In this document: piece after piece, positions 1 through 12,399 of the stretch
How the letters are laid out: each line of letters starts with the position of its first letter
Numbering within the stretch: position 1 is the first letter of the stretch
DNA from: Symsagittifera roscoffensis
Lineage: Eukaryota > Xenacoelomorpha > Acoela > Convolutidae
Reading direction: 5' to 3'
DNA length: 64,000 bases
NCBI RefSeq assembly: GCF_963678635.1
Contig: NC_087067.1
Coordinates: 59,192,487-59,256,486, forward strand
Made by a program: the position numbers and the translations under genes
The notes under the pieces: generated by a model
Told to the model about the DNA's origin: nothing
The model's database searches: none
What the model saw: the letters and a program-made list of their open reading frames with translations, nothing else

Positions 1-185
1 CGCTAGCCTGCTTGTTGTTTTTGAAGGTATTATTTTTGGATGTAAACTTTTGATTTCATTCCAAGTAGGATTGTTGATGATGTTCGATTCCGCTCCAGAT
101 TCTATTGAAAAATCAATTTCAAGATTTGGTGTTTGGAATTCTTTGCTTTTTGGACTTTCGAAGAGAAGTGGAATTGTCCAAAATT
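1..185 (-). pseudogene. Protease fragment of array unit 0
   Basis: The minus strand encodes a retropepsin-like segment whose active-site region reads FSIESGAESNII; the expected Asp-Ser/Thr-Gly is Glu-Ser-Gly here. The matching segment at 55224-55232 in this window has an intact DSG, which identifies it. The copy is cut at about 185 by a ~1-kb insertion and continues after 1222. Confidence 0.7.
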
Positions 186-1221
186 CCTGTTGGATTTATT
201 AAACATGTATTATGAAAACGTTTTTTTTTTCCAGATGAGGTCTGTTTTTTTTTGTTTTTTTTTTTGAGACGCTTTTTCGAAAAATTCGCTTTCCCAAAAA
301 ACTACCCTTCAGATTCTCATTAAAGTGGTACCAATGGATTCAGTAGCGTTTCACCTACCTGCCTGCTTGAAATTTAGGGCAGTTTTTACCCTACCCCACC
401 CCCTACGGTCTTAGAAAAGCTTCACAACTCGGTACTTTTTTCACTTTTTGCTCATTTTTTCGGAAATTTTCGATTTCCTCAAAAACTACCCAACCAGATT
501 TGAGATTAAGGGTTAAATCGATAGACCAGGTTGTAGGAAACTCCCATGCACAAGCGGCTGGTCCCTAATTTTCTCAGGGGAAGAGCTATAGACTTAGGAA
601 AAGTCACTTTTTTTGATTTTTTTGTCTATTTTTTCGGAAATTATCGATTTCCTCAAAAAATACCCATCCAGATTTGGAATTTAGGGTTTAATCGATAGAC
701 CAGGTTGTAGGAAACTCTCCCACACAAGCGGTTGGTCCTGAACTTGCCTAGGGGAAGAGCTATAGACTTAGGAAAAGTCACTTTTTTCCAAGTCTATAGA
801 TACTTCACTCAATGATACTTCACTTAAGTATCATTGATGGTCATGTGCTTTCTGCGATTTCGCTAAATTTACACCCCCACCCACATTTTTTCAAACTCGT
901 TTTTTCAATAAAACAAAAAGCGCTAGCTAATTCGATTTCATCAAAAATTTGTATAACATTTTTTTTCTGAAATAACCAAACAGGTCTCTCCAGCTTCCAG
1001 CTGGGCCCCTATTGTCTAGGGAAACACCTATGGACTTGAAAAGTTCCCTCATGAAAACTTTTTACCAAAGCGTTACCAATGAATGCATAAGCGTCTCTTT
1101 CACTTTTTTTGCGTAGGAAAGGCGCTATCGACTTGAGAAACCTGAAATTTTAAAACAATTTTAAAATAATCAATATTAAAATAATCAAACAGGTCTCTCC
1201 AGCTTTCAGCTGGGCCCCTAG
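186..1221. repeat. Degenerate ~174-bp tandem repeat inserted in array unit 0
   Basis: Two good copies begin near 461 (CGGAAATTTTCGATTTCC) and 635 (CGGAAATTATCGATTTCC), 174 bp apart. Each carries an 'atcgatagaccaggttgtagg' block and 'gaagagctatagacttagg'. Weaker copies lie at 270-420 and 900-1220, including two near-identical 'aacaggtctctccagctt' segments at about 980 and 1190. No ORF is seen. The other array units run directly across this point, so the block is an insertion specific to this unit. Class unknown; no clear terminal repeats found. Confidence 0.6.
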
Positions 1222-1934
1222 TTTTTCTTTAGGTTGTGTTTCATTTAATACATTTTGGTAAATATGTTTTGTACTGGAACATTCTACAGATTTTTCTTCG
1301 GTATTTTCTTCTACTATGATTTCTATGTTTTATTATTATTTATAGGTCTTGTATAAAAATTTAAAAGAAAGTGAGCAGGATTTTGATAGATATGTCAATG
1401 TATCGGTTGTTCGTATATGATGGTTTCGTAATCATTTTCAACATGTATCATGTTATTTGAAATTGCATTATCTGTGTCGCTTTCACTGTCTGTGGATTCG
1501 CAATTGATGTGGTTTAATTGCTATTCTGTGCTTTCTAAATTATCAATACCAGGGGGGTCTGATTGAGTTTCTTCAATTGTTTGTACTTGATTGATTTGTC
1601 TTTGGTGTTTTGGTGTATTACTTCTATATTTTTGTTGAGAATCTGGATAACGTGTGTTAATTCTATGTGGTGATTGAGAGAAGTTGCTCTGTCTATTGTT
1701 ATAATTTGAATTTCTTTTTTGTGAATTATCGCTTGATCTATTTTGATAGTTGTTATAACTTGATCTTTGATAGTTTGATCTGTTGTTAGAATAATCACGT
1801 GATGTATCGTTTTGATATCTTTGATTTCGATCAATTGAATTGTTTCGATTCCTACTGCTGGAACAATTTCTATTTTTTTATATGAAGAGCTTCTAGATCG
1901 ATCATTTGAATAAAACCTGAACTTCAAACAATAC
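1222..1934 (-). pseudogene. Protease-upstream region of array unit 0
   Basis: Homologous to 4066-4756 and, more distantly, to 55300-56060 in the right-hand provirus. It contains the recognisable block NHINCES (minus strand, about 1485-1510) that precedes the protease in the 241-aa ORF at 55044-55769. A 130-residue open frame (1535-1927) is in a different frame, is rich in Ile/Thr/Gln repeats, and is probably a by-product of a repetitive codon pattern. It ends at the 8-bp duplication beside the MITE. Confidence 0.55.
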
Positions 1935-2328
1935 CAGTAGCGGATTTAGGGAGGGACGTCCCCCTCTCGAGAGTCGACCCCCTGCCGACTTAAAGGGTCC
2001 CCCTTTGTACTAATTTGATATATCCATTTTTGAAGATGGAACCTAAAAGTTTTCTAAGGGCGCCTTGGGCGCCAATATATTAGCTTTGAAGGGGGAGCAC
2101 GCGCCGAAAAAAAACGTTTTGGTCAAATTTTTCCAGAAACGCCTTTTTTGGCCTGTTTTTTCAACAATTTGCCTGCGGCGCAAAAAATGTGGCCAAAATA
2201 GTGGCAAAGCAGTGCTTTGGGAGAGCTCGAAAAATCAATTTGGTCGACCTTAAAATAACGTCGAAAAATTTTTCGAAAATTTATTGAAAATCAGTCCCCT
2301 CCTCGAGAAAATCCTAGATCCGCCCCTG
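1935..2328. mobile_element. hAT-like MITE, copy 1
   Basis: A 394-bp non-coding element. Its left end is CAGTAGCGGATTTAGG and its right end CCTAGATCCGCCCCTG, imperfect 16-bp terminal inverted repeats of the CAG(T/G)xGCGGAT type seen in many animal hAT elements. It is flanked by AACAATAC (1927-1934) and AACAAGAC (2329-2336), an 8-bp target-site duplication with one mismatch, as expected for hAT. No transposase is present. The short plus-strand ORF inside is not conserved as a protein and is not supported. Confidence 0.75.
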
Positions 2329-2731
2329 AACAAGACTGTTAGCGTGTCAGGGCAAAGCCCTGAATGTTCCGACTGTCCCTTCAATTCATATCGAATAGGT
2401 TTTGGAAAAAGAAAACATTGAACACCTGTAAATTTTGGACAAAGTCAAAGTGTAAATTTTTGAGTCGTACGGAATTATTACGACCAATTAGCCAGCCTCC
2501 ATTCAATTTGACACAATTTATGTAGGGTATAATTTGTCACGCATAAAAACTTCGCCTTAGGTTCTCAACAATATGAAAAATTGTTCAAATGGCGCTTAAT
2601 TCAGTCCGAAACATGTCCAATTTGGCAATTTTCAAACCCTCAGAAATTTACAGAAATTAATCGGAGGTTAAATATCTTTTTACATTACAACTCAGGAAGT
2701 CAATACCTCCATTGAGGTCTTATTTTTTTTG
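2329..2731. other. Non-coding spacer of the array unit, with a hairpin
   Basis: About 400 bp between MITE and RT end, repeated at 5126-5529, 9209-9611, 11995-12400 and 14775-15156, and in shortened form at 6612-6789. I see no ORF or known family. Next to the MITE duplication is a perfect 7-bp-stem hairpin TCAGGGC-aaa-GCCCTGA (2347-2363), kept in units 3-5 (near 9225, 12014, 14797) and with one change in unit 2 (near 5144). It could be the relic of an LTR or of the host sequence where the fragment first joined; neither is shown. Confidence 0.5.
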
Positions 2732-4756
2732 TCAAAAACTTCTATTTCGAAGAATTGTTGATTGCAATTGATATACGTATTTAGTTAGGAAATTTAACAT
2801 ACCATGAAATTCTTGTATTTTCGTAATGTTGAATGGTGGTTGAAGTTTTTGAATTACATCTATACGAAATTTGAATGGAGTGATAGTGTTTGTATCTATA
2901 ATATGTCCAAGAAACTTTACACGTGTTAGAAAAAAATGTGATTTATCAAGGGCTTCTTTCAAGTGTTCGTTGTAGTACTATCTGATAAAATTTTTCTAAA
3001 ACAGTGAACATTTCGTCCTTGATTTGAGATTGCATAAAAACATAGTCTAAATATGTGTTTCCAATGTTTTCCTGAGTATGAGTGGTCGGCAAATTTCACT
3101 CATAAATGCTGAGAATGCTGCTGGCCCTATGGAGATGCCATAGAATAATCTATTGAAATCTTTTGTTGTTTTCCGATAACAAACTGTGTTAATCGTCGTG
3201 ATTGTTCGTCTAAAGGCATTTGATGATATGCACTATCCACATCTGCCTGTTGAGAAATGTATTAACCTTTTTTTGTGAGAATAACTTGAATTGGTTCAAT
3301 AGGTCAATTACATTTAGATTCATTAAGTACTGAATTGAGATATCTCGCATCTAGAACTATTTTTCATGGTTCTCCTTTTGCTAGGATGATAAAAGGATTT
3401 CTAAATGTGTTTCTTTTTGGCTGTTGTTCTTTATTTACTGGAGAAAAGATTTCATTTTCTTCTAGTATGCCTAATAGTCTGTTAACTTTGTCTTGTAATT
3501 GAATTGGAACTTTAGTTGCTCGTTGTTTTTCGAAAATTGCATCAAGTTTTTAAGGTAGATGTAGTGGTGAATTTACTTTTCCAACATCAAAATTAGATGT
3601 CGCGTAAACTTTTGGGTGGTTAAATAGTGAATCGGCTAATTTTTCAAATTATTTTTGTGTTATTTATCTTTTATATGAATTCTGCTGTTTAAAATGTTAA
3701 TCATTGGTATAAATATTTAGTAATAATTGGGATTCCAATGATATTATGCTTTATATCGGTGATATGGAAAGCTTGTTTGAATGGTTTGTTCAAGAGTTTG
3801 TTTTTCCCCATTGTTCGAGTGAGAACCAGGGAGAGTTGTGTTTTTCCATAATTTGATAAGGTTGAGCCTTGTGCTGTCGCTAGCCTGCTTGTTGTTTTTA
3901 AGGGTATTAATTTTGGATGTAACGTTTTGATTTCATTCCAAGTGGGAAGGTTGATGATGTTCGATTCCGCTCCAGATTATATTGAAAAATCAATTTCAAG
4001 GTGTGCTGTTTGGAAATCTTTGCTGTTTGGACTTTCGAAGAGGAGTGGAATTTTCTAAATTTTTCTTAAGGTTGTGTTTCTTTTGGTATATTTTGGTAAC
4101 ATTCTACAGGTTTTTCTTCTGTAATTTCTTCTACTATGTTTTCTTTTGTTTTATTTTTATTTATAGGTCTTGTATAAAAATTTAAGAGAAATATAGCATG
4201 ATTTTGATAGAAGTGTGAATGTATCGGTTGTTCGTATATAATGGATTCGTAATCATTTTCAACATGTATCATATTAACTGAAATTGCATTATCTGTTTCG
4301 TTTTCACTGTCTGTGGATTCGCAATTGATGTGGTTTAATTGCAATTCTGTGCTTTCTAAATTATCAATACCAGGGGACCTGATTGAGTTTCTTCAATTGT
4401 TTGTACTTGATTGATTTGTCTTTGATGTTTTGGTGTATTACTTCTATATTTTTGTTGAGAATCTGGATAACGTGTGTTATTTCTATGTGGTGATTGAGAG
4501 TAGTTTCTTTGTCTATTGTTATCATTTGAATTTCTGTTTTGTGAATTATCGCGTAATCTATTCTGAATGTTGTTATAAAGTGATATTTGATAGTTTGATC
4601 TGTTGTTAGAATAATCACGTGATCTATTGTTTTGATATCTTTGATTTCGATCATTTGAGAACTTTCGATTCCTTTTGCTGGAACAGTTTCAATTTTTTTT
4701 TATATGAAGAGCTTCTAGATCGATCATTTGAATAAAACCTGAACTTCAAACAAGAC
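2732..4756 (-). pseudogene. Protease-RT fragment, array unit 1
   Basis: Minus strand, in coding order: protease-upstream region with NHINCESTDSE (about 4300-4330), protease (about 3960-4000, here with a stop at the active-site position), linker, then RT. RT palm and thumb pieces are recognisable, ending with VKFLGHIIDTNTITP and a thumb-like FHGMLNFLTKYVYQLQ before a stop at 2732. The YxDD box lies near 3035-3050 and reads YLDY, so the second catalytic aspartate is lost. Several frameshifts and stops split it; the longest open pieces are under 100 residues. Relative to unit 5 it lacks a ~598-bp linker segment. Not functional. Confidence 0.8.
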
Positions 4757-5125
4757 CAGTAGCGGATTTAGGGAGGTACGCCCCCTCTCGAGATTCGACC
4801 CCCTGTCGACTTAAAGGGTCCCCCCTTTGTACTAAATTGAGATATTCATTTTTGAAGATGAACCCTAAAATTTTTCTAAGGGCGCCTTGGGAGCCAATAT
4901 ATATTAGCTTTGAAGGGGTAGCACGCGTCGAAAAAAAATTTTTAGTCAAAATTTTCCAGACGTGCCTAAAAATGCCTTTTTTCAACAATTTGCCTGCGCG
5001 CACAAAATCTGGCCAAAATAGTGGCAAAGCAGTAATTTGGTCGACCTTAAAAAAACGTCGAAAAATTTTTCGAAAATTTATTGAAAATCAGTCCCCTCCT
5101 CGAGAAAATCCTAGATCCGCTCCTG
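4757..5125. mobile_element. hAT-like MITE, copy 2
   Basis: Same element and same insertion site as copy 1. It starts CAGTAGCGGATTTAGG, ends CCTAGATCCGCTCCTG, and is preceded by AACAAGAC. The right flank (ACGAGAC) has decayed. At 369 bp it is slightly shorter than copy 1. Confidence 0.72.
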
Positions 5126-5529
5126 ACGAGACTGTTAGCGTGTCAGAGCAAAGCCCTGAATGTTCCGACTGTCCCTTCAACTCATATCGAATAAGTTTTG
5201 GAAAAAGAAAACATTGAAGACCTGTAAATTTTGAACAAAGTCAATGTGTAAACTTTTGAGTCGTACGGAATAACTACGACCTTTTAGCCAACCACCATTC
5301 AATTTGACACAGTTTTTGTGCGGTATATTTCTACACGCATAAAAAATTCGCGTTAGCTTCTCAACAATATGAAAAAATTGTTCAAATTGCGCTTAATTCA
5401 GTCCGAAACTTTGCCAATTTGGCAATTTTCAAACCCTCAGAAATTTACAGAAATTAATTGGAGGGTAAATATGTTTTTTTATTTCAAATCAGGAAGTCCA
5501 TACCTCCAATGAGGTCTAACATTTTTTTG

Positions 5530-6611
5530 TCAAAAAATTCTATATCGAAGAATTGTTAATTGCAATTGATATACGTATTTAGTTAGGAAATCTAACATAC
5601 CATGAAATTCTTGTTTTTTCGTTATGTTGGATGGTGGTTGAAATTTTTGAATTGCATCTATACGTAATTTTAATGGAGTTATAGTGTTTGTATCTATAAT
5701 ATGTCCAAGAAACTTAACACGTGTTAGAAAAAATTGTGATTTATCAAGGGCTGCTTTCAATTGTTCATGTAGTAATATCTGATAAAATTTTTCTAAAACC
5801 GTGAACATTTCGTCCTTGGTTTGAGATTGCATAAAAACATAGTCTAAATATGTGATTGCAATGTTTTCTTGAGCACGAGTGGTCGGCAAATTTCACTCAT
5901 AAATGCTGAGAATGCTGCTGGTCCTATGGAGATGCCATAGAATAATCTCTTTAATTCATTTGTTGATTTCCGATAGCAAATTGTGTTAATTGTCGTGATT
6001 GTTCGTGACTATTCACATCTGCCTATTGAGAAATATTAACCTTTTTTGTGAGAATAATTTGAATTGGTTCAATGGGTCAATTACATTTAGAATCATCAAT
6101 GAGTGAATTGAGATATCTCGCATCTAGAACTATTTTTCATGATTCTCCTTTTTCCAGGATGATAAAAGGATTTCTAATTGTGTTTCTTTTAAGCTGTTGT
6201 TCTTTATTTACTGGAGAAAAAATTTCATATTGTTCTATTATGCCTAATAATCTGTTAACTTTGTCTTGTAAGTGAATTGGAACTTTAGTTGCTCGTTGTT
6301 TTTCGAAAATTGCATCAAAGTTTTAAGGTAGATGTAGTGGTGAATTTACTTTTCCAACATCAAATTTAGATGTCGCGTAAACTTTTGGGTGGTTAAATAG
6401 TGAATCGGCTAATTTTTCAAATTATTTTTGTGTTATTTATCTTCTATATGAATTCTGCTGTTTAAAATGTTGATCATGGGTATAAATATTTTTGTAATAA
6501 TTGGGTTTCCAATGATATTATGCTTTATATCGGTGCTATGGAAAGTTTGTTTGAATGGTTTGTTCAATAGTTTGTTTTTCCCCTTGTTCGAGTGGGAACC
6601 CTTGTTCCCCT
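5530..6611 (-). pseudogene. Extra partial unit: RT only
   Basis: A 119-residue open frame (5530-5889) carries the C-terminal RT palm and thumb with YLDYVFMQSQTKDEM in place of YxDD, then GHIIDTNTITP. Upstream coding pieces continue to about 6600. Near 6605-6625 the sequence jumps from the linker ('cccttgttcgagt') straight back into spacer ('aggttctcagcaatatg'), so this is a ~1.27-kb partial duplication that skips the protease and the MITE. Confidence 0.75.
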
Positions 6612-6789
6612 TGTTCGAGTAGGTTCTCAGCAATATGAAAAAATTGTTCAAATGGCGCTCAATTCAGTCCGAAACATGGCCAACTTGGCAATTTTCAAAC
6701 CCTCAGAAATTTACAGAAATTAATCGGAGGTTAAATATCTTTTTACATTTCAACTCAGGAAGTCGATACCTCCATTGAGATCTTATTTT

Positions 6790-8809
6790 TTTGTCAAAAA
6801 CTTCAATTTCGAAGAATTGTTGATTGCAATTGATATACGTATTTAGTTAAGAAATTTAACATACCTTGAAGTTCTTGTTTTTTCATTATGTTGAATGGTA
6901 GTTGAAGTTTTTGAATTGGATCTATACAAAATTTTAATGGAGTTATAGTGTTTGTATCTATAATATGTCAAAGAAACTTTACAACGGTTAGAAAAAAATG
7001 TGATTTATCAAGATCTGCTTTCAAGTGTTCGTGTAGTAATATCTGATAAAAATTTTCTAAAACAGTGAACATTTCGTCCTTGGTTTGAGACTGCATAAAT
7101 ACATAGTCTAAATATGTGATTGCAATGTTTTCTTGAGTATGAGTGGTCGGCAAATTTCATTCATAAAAGCTGAGAATGCTGCTGGTCCTATGGGGATGCC
7201 ATAGAATAATCTATTGAATTCATTTGTTGATTTCCGATAACAAATTGTGTTAATCGTCGTGATTGTTCGTCTAGCGGCATTTGATGATATTCACTATTCA
7301 CATCTGCCTGTTGAGAAACATTAAACTTTTTTTTGTGAGAATAACTTGAATTGGTTCAATGGGTCAATTACATTTAGATTCATCAAGTAGTGAATTGAGA
7401 TATCTCGCATCTAGAAGTCTTTTTCATGATTCTCCTTTTGATAGGATGATAAAACGATTTCTAAATGTGTTTCTTTTTGGCTGTTGTTCTTTATTTACTG
7501 GAGAAAAGATTTCATTTTGTTCTAGTATGCCTAATAGTCTGTTAATTTTGTCTTGTAAGTGAATTGGAACTATAGTTGCTCGTTGTTTTTCGAAAATTGC
7601 ATCAAATTTTTAAGGTAGATGTAGTGGTTATTTTACTTTTCCAACATCAAATTTAGATGTCGCGTAAACTTTTGGGTGCTTAAATAGTGAATCGGCTAAT
7701 TTTTCAAAGTATTTTTGTGTTATTTATCTTTTATATGAATTCTGCTGTTTAAAATGTTAATCATTGGTATAAATATTTAATAATAATTGGGATTCCAATG
7801 ATATTATGCTTTATATCGGTGATATGGAAAGTTTGTTTGAATGGTTTGTTCAAGAGTTTGTTTTTCCCCTTGTTCGAGTGGGAACCAGGGAGTGTTGTAT
7901 TTTTCAATAATTTGTTAAGGTTGAGCTTATGCTGTCGCTAGCCTGCTTGTTGTTTTTAAGGGTATTAATTTTGGATGTAACGTTTTGATTTCATTCCAAT
8001 TGGGAAGGTTGATGATGTAAGATTCCGCTCCAGATTCTATTGAAAAATCAATTTCAAGGTGTGGTGTTTGGAGTTCTTTGCGTTTTGGACTTTCGAAGAG
8101 GAGTGGAATTTTCTAAACTTTTTCTTAAGTTTGTGTTTCTTTTGGTATATTTTGGTAAATATGGATTGCATTGGAACAATCTACAGGTTTTTCTTCTGTA
8201 AATTCTTCTACTATGTTTTCTTTTGTTTTGTTTTTATTTATAGGTCTTGTATAATAATTCAAGAGAAAGATAGCATGATTTTGATAGAAGTGTGAATGTA
8301 TCGGTTGTTCGTATATAATGGATTCGTAATCATTTTCAACATGTATCATGTTAACTGAAATTGCATTATCTGTTTCGTTTTCACTGTCTGTGGATTCGCA
8401 ATTGATGTGGTTTAATTGCAATTCTGTGCTTTCTAAATTATCAATACCAGGGGATCTGATTGAGTTTCTTCAATTGTTTGTACTTGATTGATTCGTCTTT
8501 GATGTTTTGGTGTATTACTTCTATATTTTTGTTGAGAATCTGGATAACGTGTGATATTTCTATGTGGTGATTGAGAGTAGTTTCTTTTCTATTGTTATAA
8601 TTTAAATTTCTGTTTTGTGAATTATCGCGTCATCTATTTTGATTGTTGTTATAACTTGATCTTTGATAGATTGATCTGTCGTTAGAATAATCAAGTGATC
8701 TACTGTTTTGATATCTTTGATTTCGATCATTTGAAAAGTTTCGATTCCTTTTGCTGGAACAGTTTCATTTTTTTTATATGAAGAGCTTCAAGATCGATCA
8801 TCAGATGAC
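6790..8809 (-). pseudogene. Protease-RT fragment, array unit 2
   Basis: Same order as unit 1. RT C-terminal part with YLDYVFMQSQTKDEM at 6968-7153 (minus); protease with FSIESG near 8030-8045, so the catalytic Asp is Glu; protease-upstream region as a 98-residue open frame (8125-8421) containing NHINCESTDSENETDNAIS. The region between RT and protease has the shared ~598-bp deletion. The coding direction is broken by multiple stops. Confidence 0.78.
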
Positions 8810-9208
8810 CAGTGGGAGGGACGTCCCCCTCTCGAGATTCGACCCCCTGCCGACTTAAAGGGTCCCCCCTTTGTACTAATTTGAGATATCCATTTTTGAA
8901 GATGGACCCTAAAAGTTTTCTAAGGGTGCCTTGGGCGCCAATATATATTAGCTTTTAAGGGGGAACACGCGCCGAAAAAAAAACTTTTTGGTCAAAATTT
9001 TCCAGAAAGTGCCTAAAAATGCCTTTTTTGGCCTGTTTTTTCAACGTTTTGCCTGCGGCGCACAAATTTTGGCCAAAATAGTGGCAAAGCAGTGCTTTGG
9101 GAGAGCTCGAAAAATCAATTTGGTCGACCTTAAAAAAACGTCGAAAAATTTTTCGAAAATTTATTGAAAATCAGTCCCGTCCTCGAGAAAATCCTAGATC
9201 AGCTCCTG
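8810..9208. mobile_element. hAT-like MITE, copy 3, left end damaged
   Basis: Internal sequence and right end (ending AGCTCCTG, followed by AACAAGAC at 9209-9216) match copies 1 and 2. At the left the terminal repeat is reduced to CAGT joined to GGGAGGG, a small deletion removing GCGGATTTA. Same host position as the other copies. Confidence 0.7.
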
Positions 9209-9611
9209 AACAAGACTGTTAGCGTGTCAGGGCAAAGCCCTGAATGTTCCGAATGTCCCTTCAATTCATATCGAATAAGTTTTGGAAAAAGAAAACATTG
9301 AACACCTGTTAATTTTGGACAAAGTCAGTGTAAGATTTTGAGTCGTACGGAATTACTACGAGCAATTAGCCAGCCACCATTCAATTTGACAAAGTTTTTG
9401 TGCGGTCTATTTCTCCACGCATAAAAATTTCGCGTTAGCTTCTCAGCAATATGAAAAAATTGTTCAAATGGCGGTTAATTCAGTCCGAAACTTGGCCAAT
9501 TTGGCAATTTTCAAACCCTCAGAAATTTACAGAAATTAATCGGAGGTTAAATATGTTTTTATATTTCAAATCAGGAAGTCCATACCTCCATTGAGGTCTA
9601 ACATTTTTTTG

Positions 9612-11621
9612 TCAAAAACTTCCAAATCGAAGAATTGTTGATTGCAATTGATATACGTATTTAGTTAGGAAATTTGACATACCATGAAATCCTTGTATTT
9701 TCGTTATGTTGGATGGTGGTTGAAGTTTTTGAATTGCATCTATACGAAATTTTAATGGAGTTATAGTGTTTGTATCTATAATATGTCCAAGAAACTTTAC
9801 ACGTTTTAGAAAAAAATGTGGTTTATCAAGGGCTGCTTTCAAGTGTTCGTGTAGTAATATCTGATAAAATTTTTCTAAAACAGAACATTTCGTCCTTGGT
9901 TTGAGATTGCATAAAAACACAGTCTAAATATGTGATTGCAATGTTTTTGTGAGTATGAGTGGTCGGCAAATTTCACTCATAAATGCTGAGAATGCTGCTG
10001 GCCCTATGGAGATGCCATAGAATAATCTATTGATTTCATTTGTTGATTTGCGATAACAAATTGTGTTAATCGTCGTGATTGTTCGTCTAACGGCATTTGA
10101 TGATAGGCACTATTCACATCTGCCTGTTGAGAAATATTAACCTTTTTTTGTGAGACTAACTTGAATTGGTTCAATAGGTCAATTACATTTAGATTCATTA
10201 AGTACTGAATTGAGATATCTCGCATCTAGAACTATTTTTCATGATTCTCCTTTTGCTAGGATGATAAAAGGATTTCTAAATGTGTTTCTTTTTGGCTGTT
10301 GTTCTTTATTTACTGGAGAAAAGATTTCATTTTGTTCTAGTATGCCTAAGAGTCTGTTAACTTTTTCTTGTAAGTGAATTGGAACTTTAGTTGCTCGTTG
10401 TTTTTCGAAAATTGCATCAAGTTTTTAAGGTAGATGTAGTGGTGAATTTACTTTTCCAACATCAAATTGAGATGTCGCGTAAACTTTTGGGTGCTTAAAT
10501 AGTGAATCGGCTAATTTGTCAAATTTTTTTTGTGTAATTTATCTTTTATATGAATTCTGCTGTTTAAAATGTTAATCATTGGTATAAATATTTAGTAATA
10601 ATTGTGATTCCAATGATATTATGCTTTATATCGGTGATATGGAAAGTTTGTTCGAATGGTTTGTTCAAGAGTTTGTTTTTCCCCTTGTTCAAGTGGGAAC
10701 CAGGGAGAGTTGTATTTTTCCATAATTTGTTAAGGTTGAGCCTTGTGCTGTCGCTAACCTGCTTGTTGTTATTAAGGGTATTAGTTTTGGATGTAACGTT
10801 TCATTCCAAGTGGGAAGGTTGATAATGTTCGATTCCGCTCCAGATTCTATTGAAAAATCAATTTCAAGGTGTGGTGCTTTTTCTTTGCTTTTTGGACTTT
10901 CGAAGGGGAGTGGAATTTTCCAAACTTTTTCTTAAGGTTGTGTTTCTTTTGGTACATTTTGGTAAATATGGTTTGTATTGGAACATTCTACAGGTTTTTC
11001 TTCTGTAATTTCTTCTATGTTTTCTTTTGTTTTATTTTTACTTCTAGGTCTTGTATAATAATTTAAGAGGAAGTAAGCATGATTTTGATAGAAGTGTGAA
11101 TGTATCGGTTGTTCGTATATAATGGATTCATAATCTTTTTCAACATGTATCATGTTAATTGTAATTGCATTATCTGTTTCGCTTTCACTGTCTGTGGATT
11201 CGCAATTGATGTGGTTTAATTGCAATTCTGTGCATTCTAAATTATCAATACCAGGGAGTCTGATTGAGTTACTTCAATTGTTAGTACTTGATTGATGTTT
11301 TGGTGTATTACTTCTATGTTTTTATTGAGAACCTGGATAAAGTGTGTTAATTCTATGTGGTGATAAAGTATCTTCTTTGTCTATTGTTATAATTTGAATT
11401 TCTGTTTTGTGAATTATCGCGTGATCTATTTTGATTGTTATAACTTGATCTTTGATAGTTTGATCTGTTGTTAGATTAATCACGTGATCTATTGTTTTGA
11501 TAATCTTTGATTTCGATCATTTGAAAAGTTTCGATTCCTTTTGCTGGAACAGTTTTTATTTTTTTTATATGAAGAGCTTCTAGATCGATCCTTTGAATAA
11601 AACCTGAACTTGAAACAAGAC
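9612..11621 (-). pseudogene. Protease-RT fragment, array unit 3
   Basis: RT palm motif A region is clear at 10004-10225 (minus): ADVNSAYHQMPLDEQ keeps the first catalytic aspartate. The YxDD box near 9925 reads YLDC. RT ends with the 102-residue frame at 9612-9920. The protease site near 10830-10850 reads ESG. The protease-upstream piece at 10932-11225 is open for 97 residues. The shared linker deletion is present. Nearly identical to unit 4. Confidence 0.8.
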
Positions 11622-11994
11622 CAGTAGCGGATTTAGGGAGGGACGTCCCCCTCTCGAGAGTCGACCCCCTGCCGACTTAAAGGGTCCCCCTTTGTACTAA
11701 TTTGAGATATCCATTTTTGAATATAAACCCTAAAAGTTTTCTAAGGGCGAGCACGCACCGAAAAAACGCAACTTTTTGGTCAAAATTTTCCAAAAAGTGC
11801 CTAAAACTCTTTTCTAGCCTATTTTTTCAACAGTTTGCCGGCTGCCCACAAATGTTGGCCAAAATAGTGGCAAAGCAGTGGTTTGGGAGAGCTCGAAAAA
11901 TCAATTTGGTCGACCTTAAAAAAAGGCCGAAAAAATTTTCGAAAATTTTTTGAAAATCAGTCCCCTGCTCGAGAAATTCTTAGATCCGCCCCTA
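11622..11994. mobile_element. hAT-like MITE, copy 4
   Basis: Starts CAGTAGCGGATTTAGG after AACAAGAC (11614-11621) and ends TTAGATCCGCCCCTA before AGCAAGAC (11995-12002). The 8-bp duplication has one mismatch. It has a small internal deletion compared with copy 1. Confidence 0.74.
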
Positions 11995-12399
11995 AGCAAG
12001 ACTGTTAGTGTGTCAGGGCAAAGCCCTGAATGTTCCGACTGTCCCTTCAATTCATATCGAATAGGTTTTGGAAAAAGAAAACATTGAACACCTGTAAATT
12101 GTGGACAAAGTCAAAGTGTAAGTTTTTGAGTCGTACGGAATTAATACGACGAATTAGCCAGCCTCCATTCAGTTTGACACAATTTTTGTGCGGTATAATT
12201 TGCCACGCATAAAAAATTCGCTTTAGGTTATCAGCAATATAAAAAAAATTTTTCAAAAGACGCATAATTTAGTCCAGAACATGGCCAAGTTGGCAATTTT
12301 CAAACCCTCAGAAATTTACGAAAATTTATCGGAGGTTGATTATCTTTTTATATTGAACTCATGAAGTCGATACCTCCATTGAGGTCTTAATTTTTTTTG

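Noticed and set aside
1535-1927. 130-aa minus-strand ORF beside the MITE
   Set aside because: It is in a different frame from the homologous protease-upstream region and is low-complexity Ile/Thr/Gln; a frame by-product of a repetitive segment.
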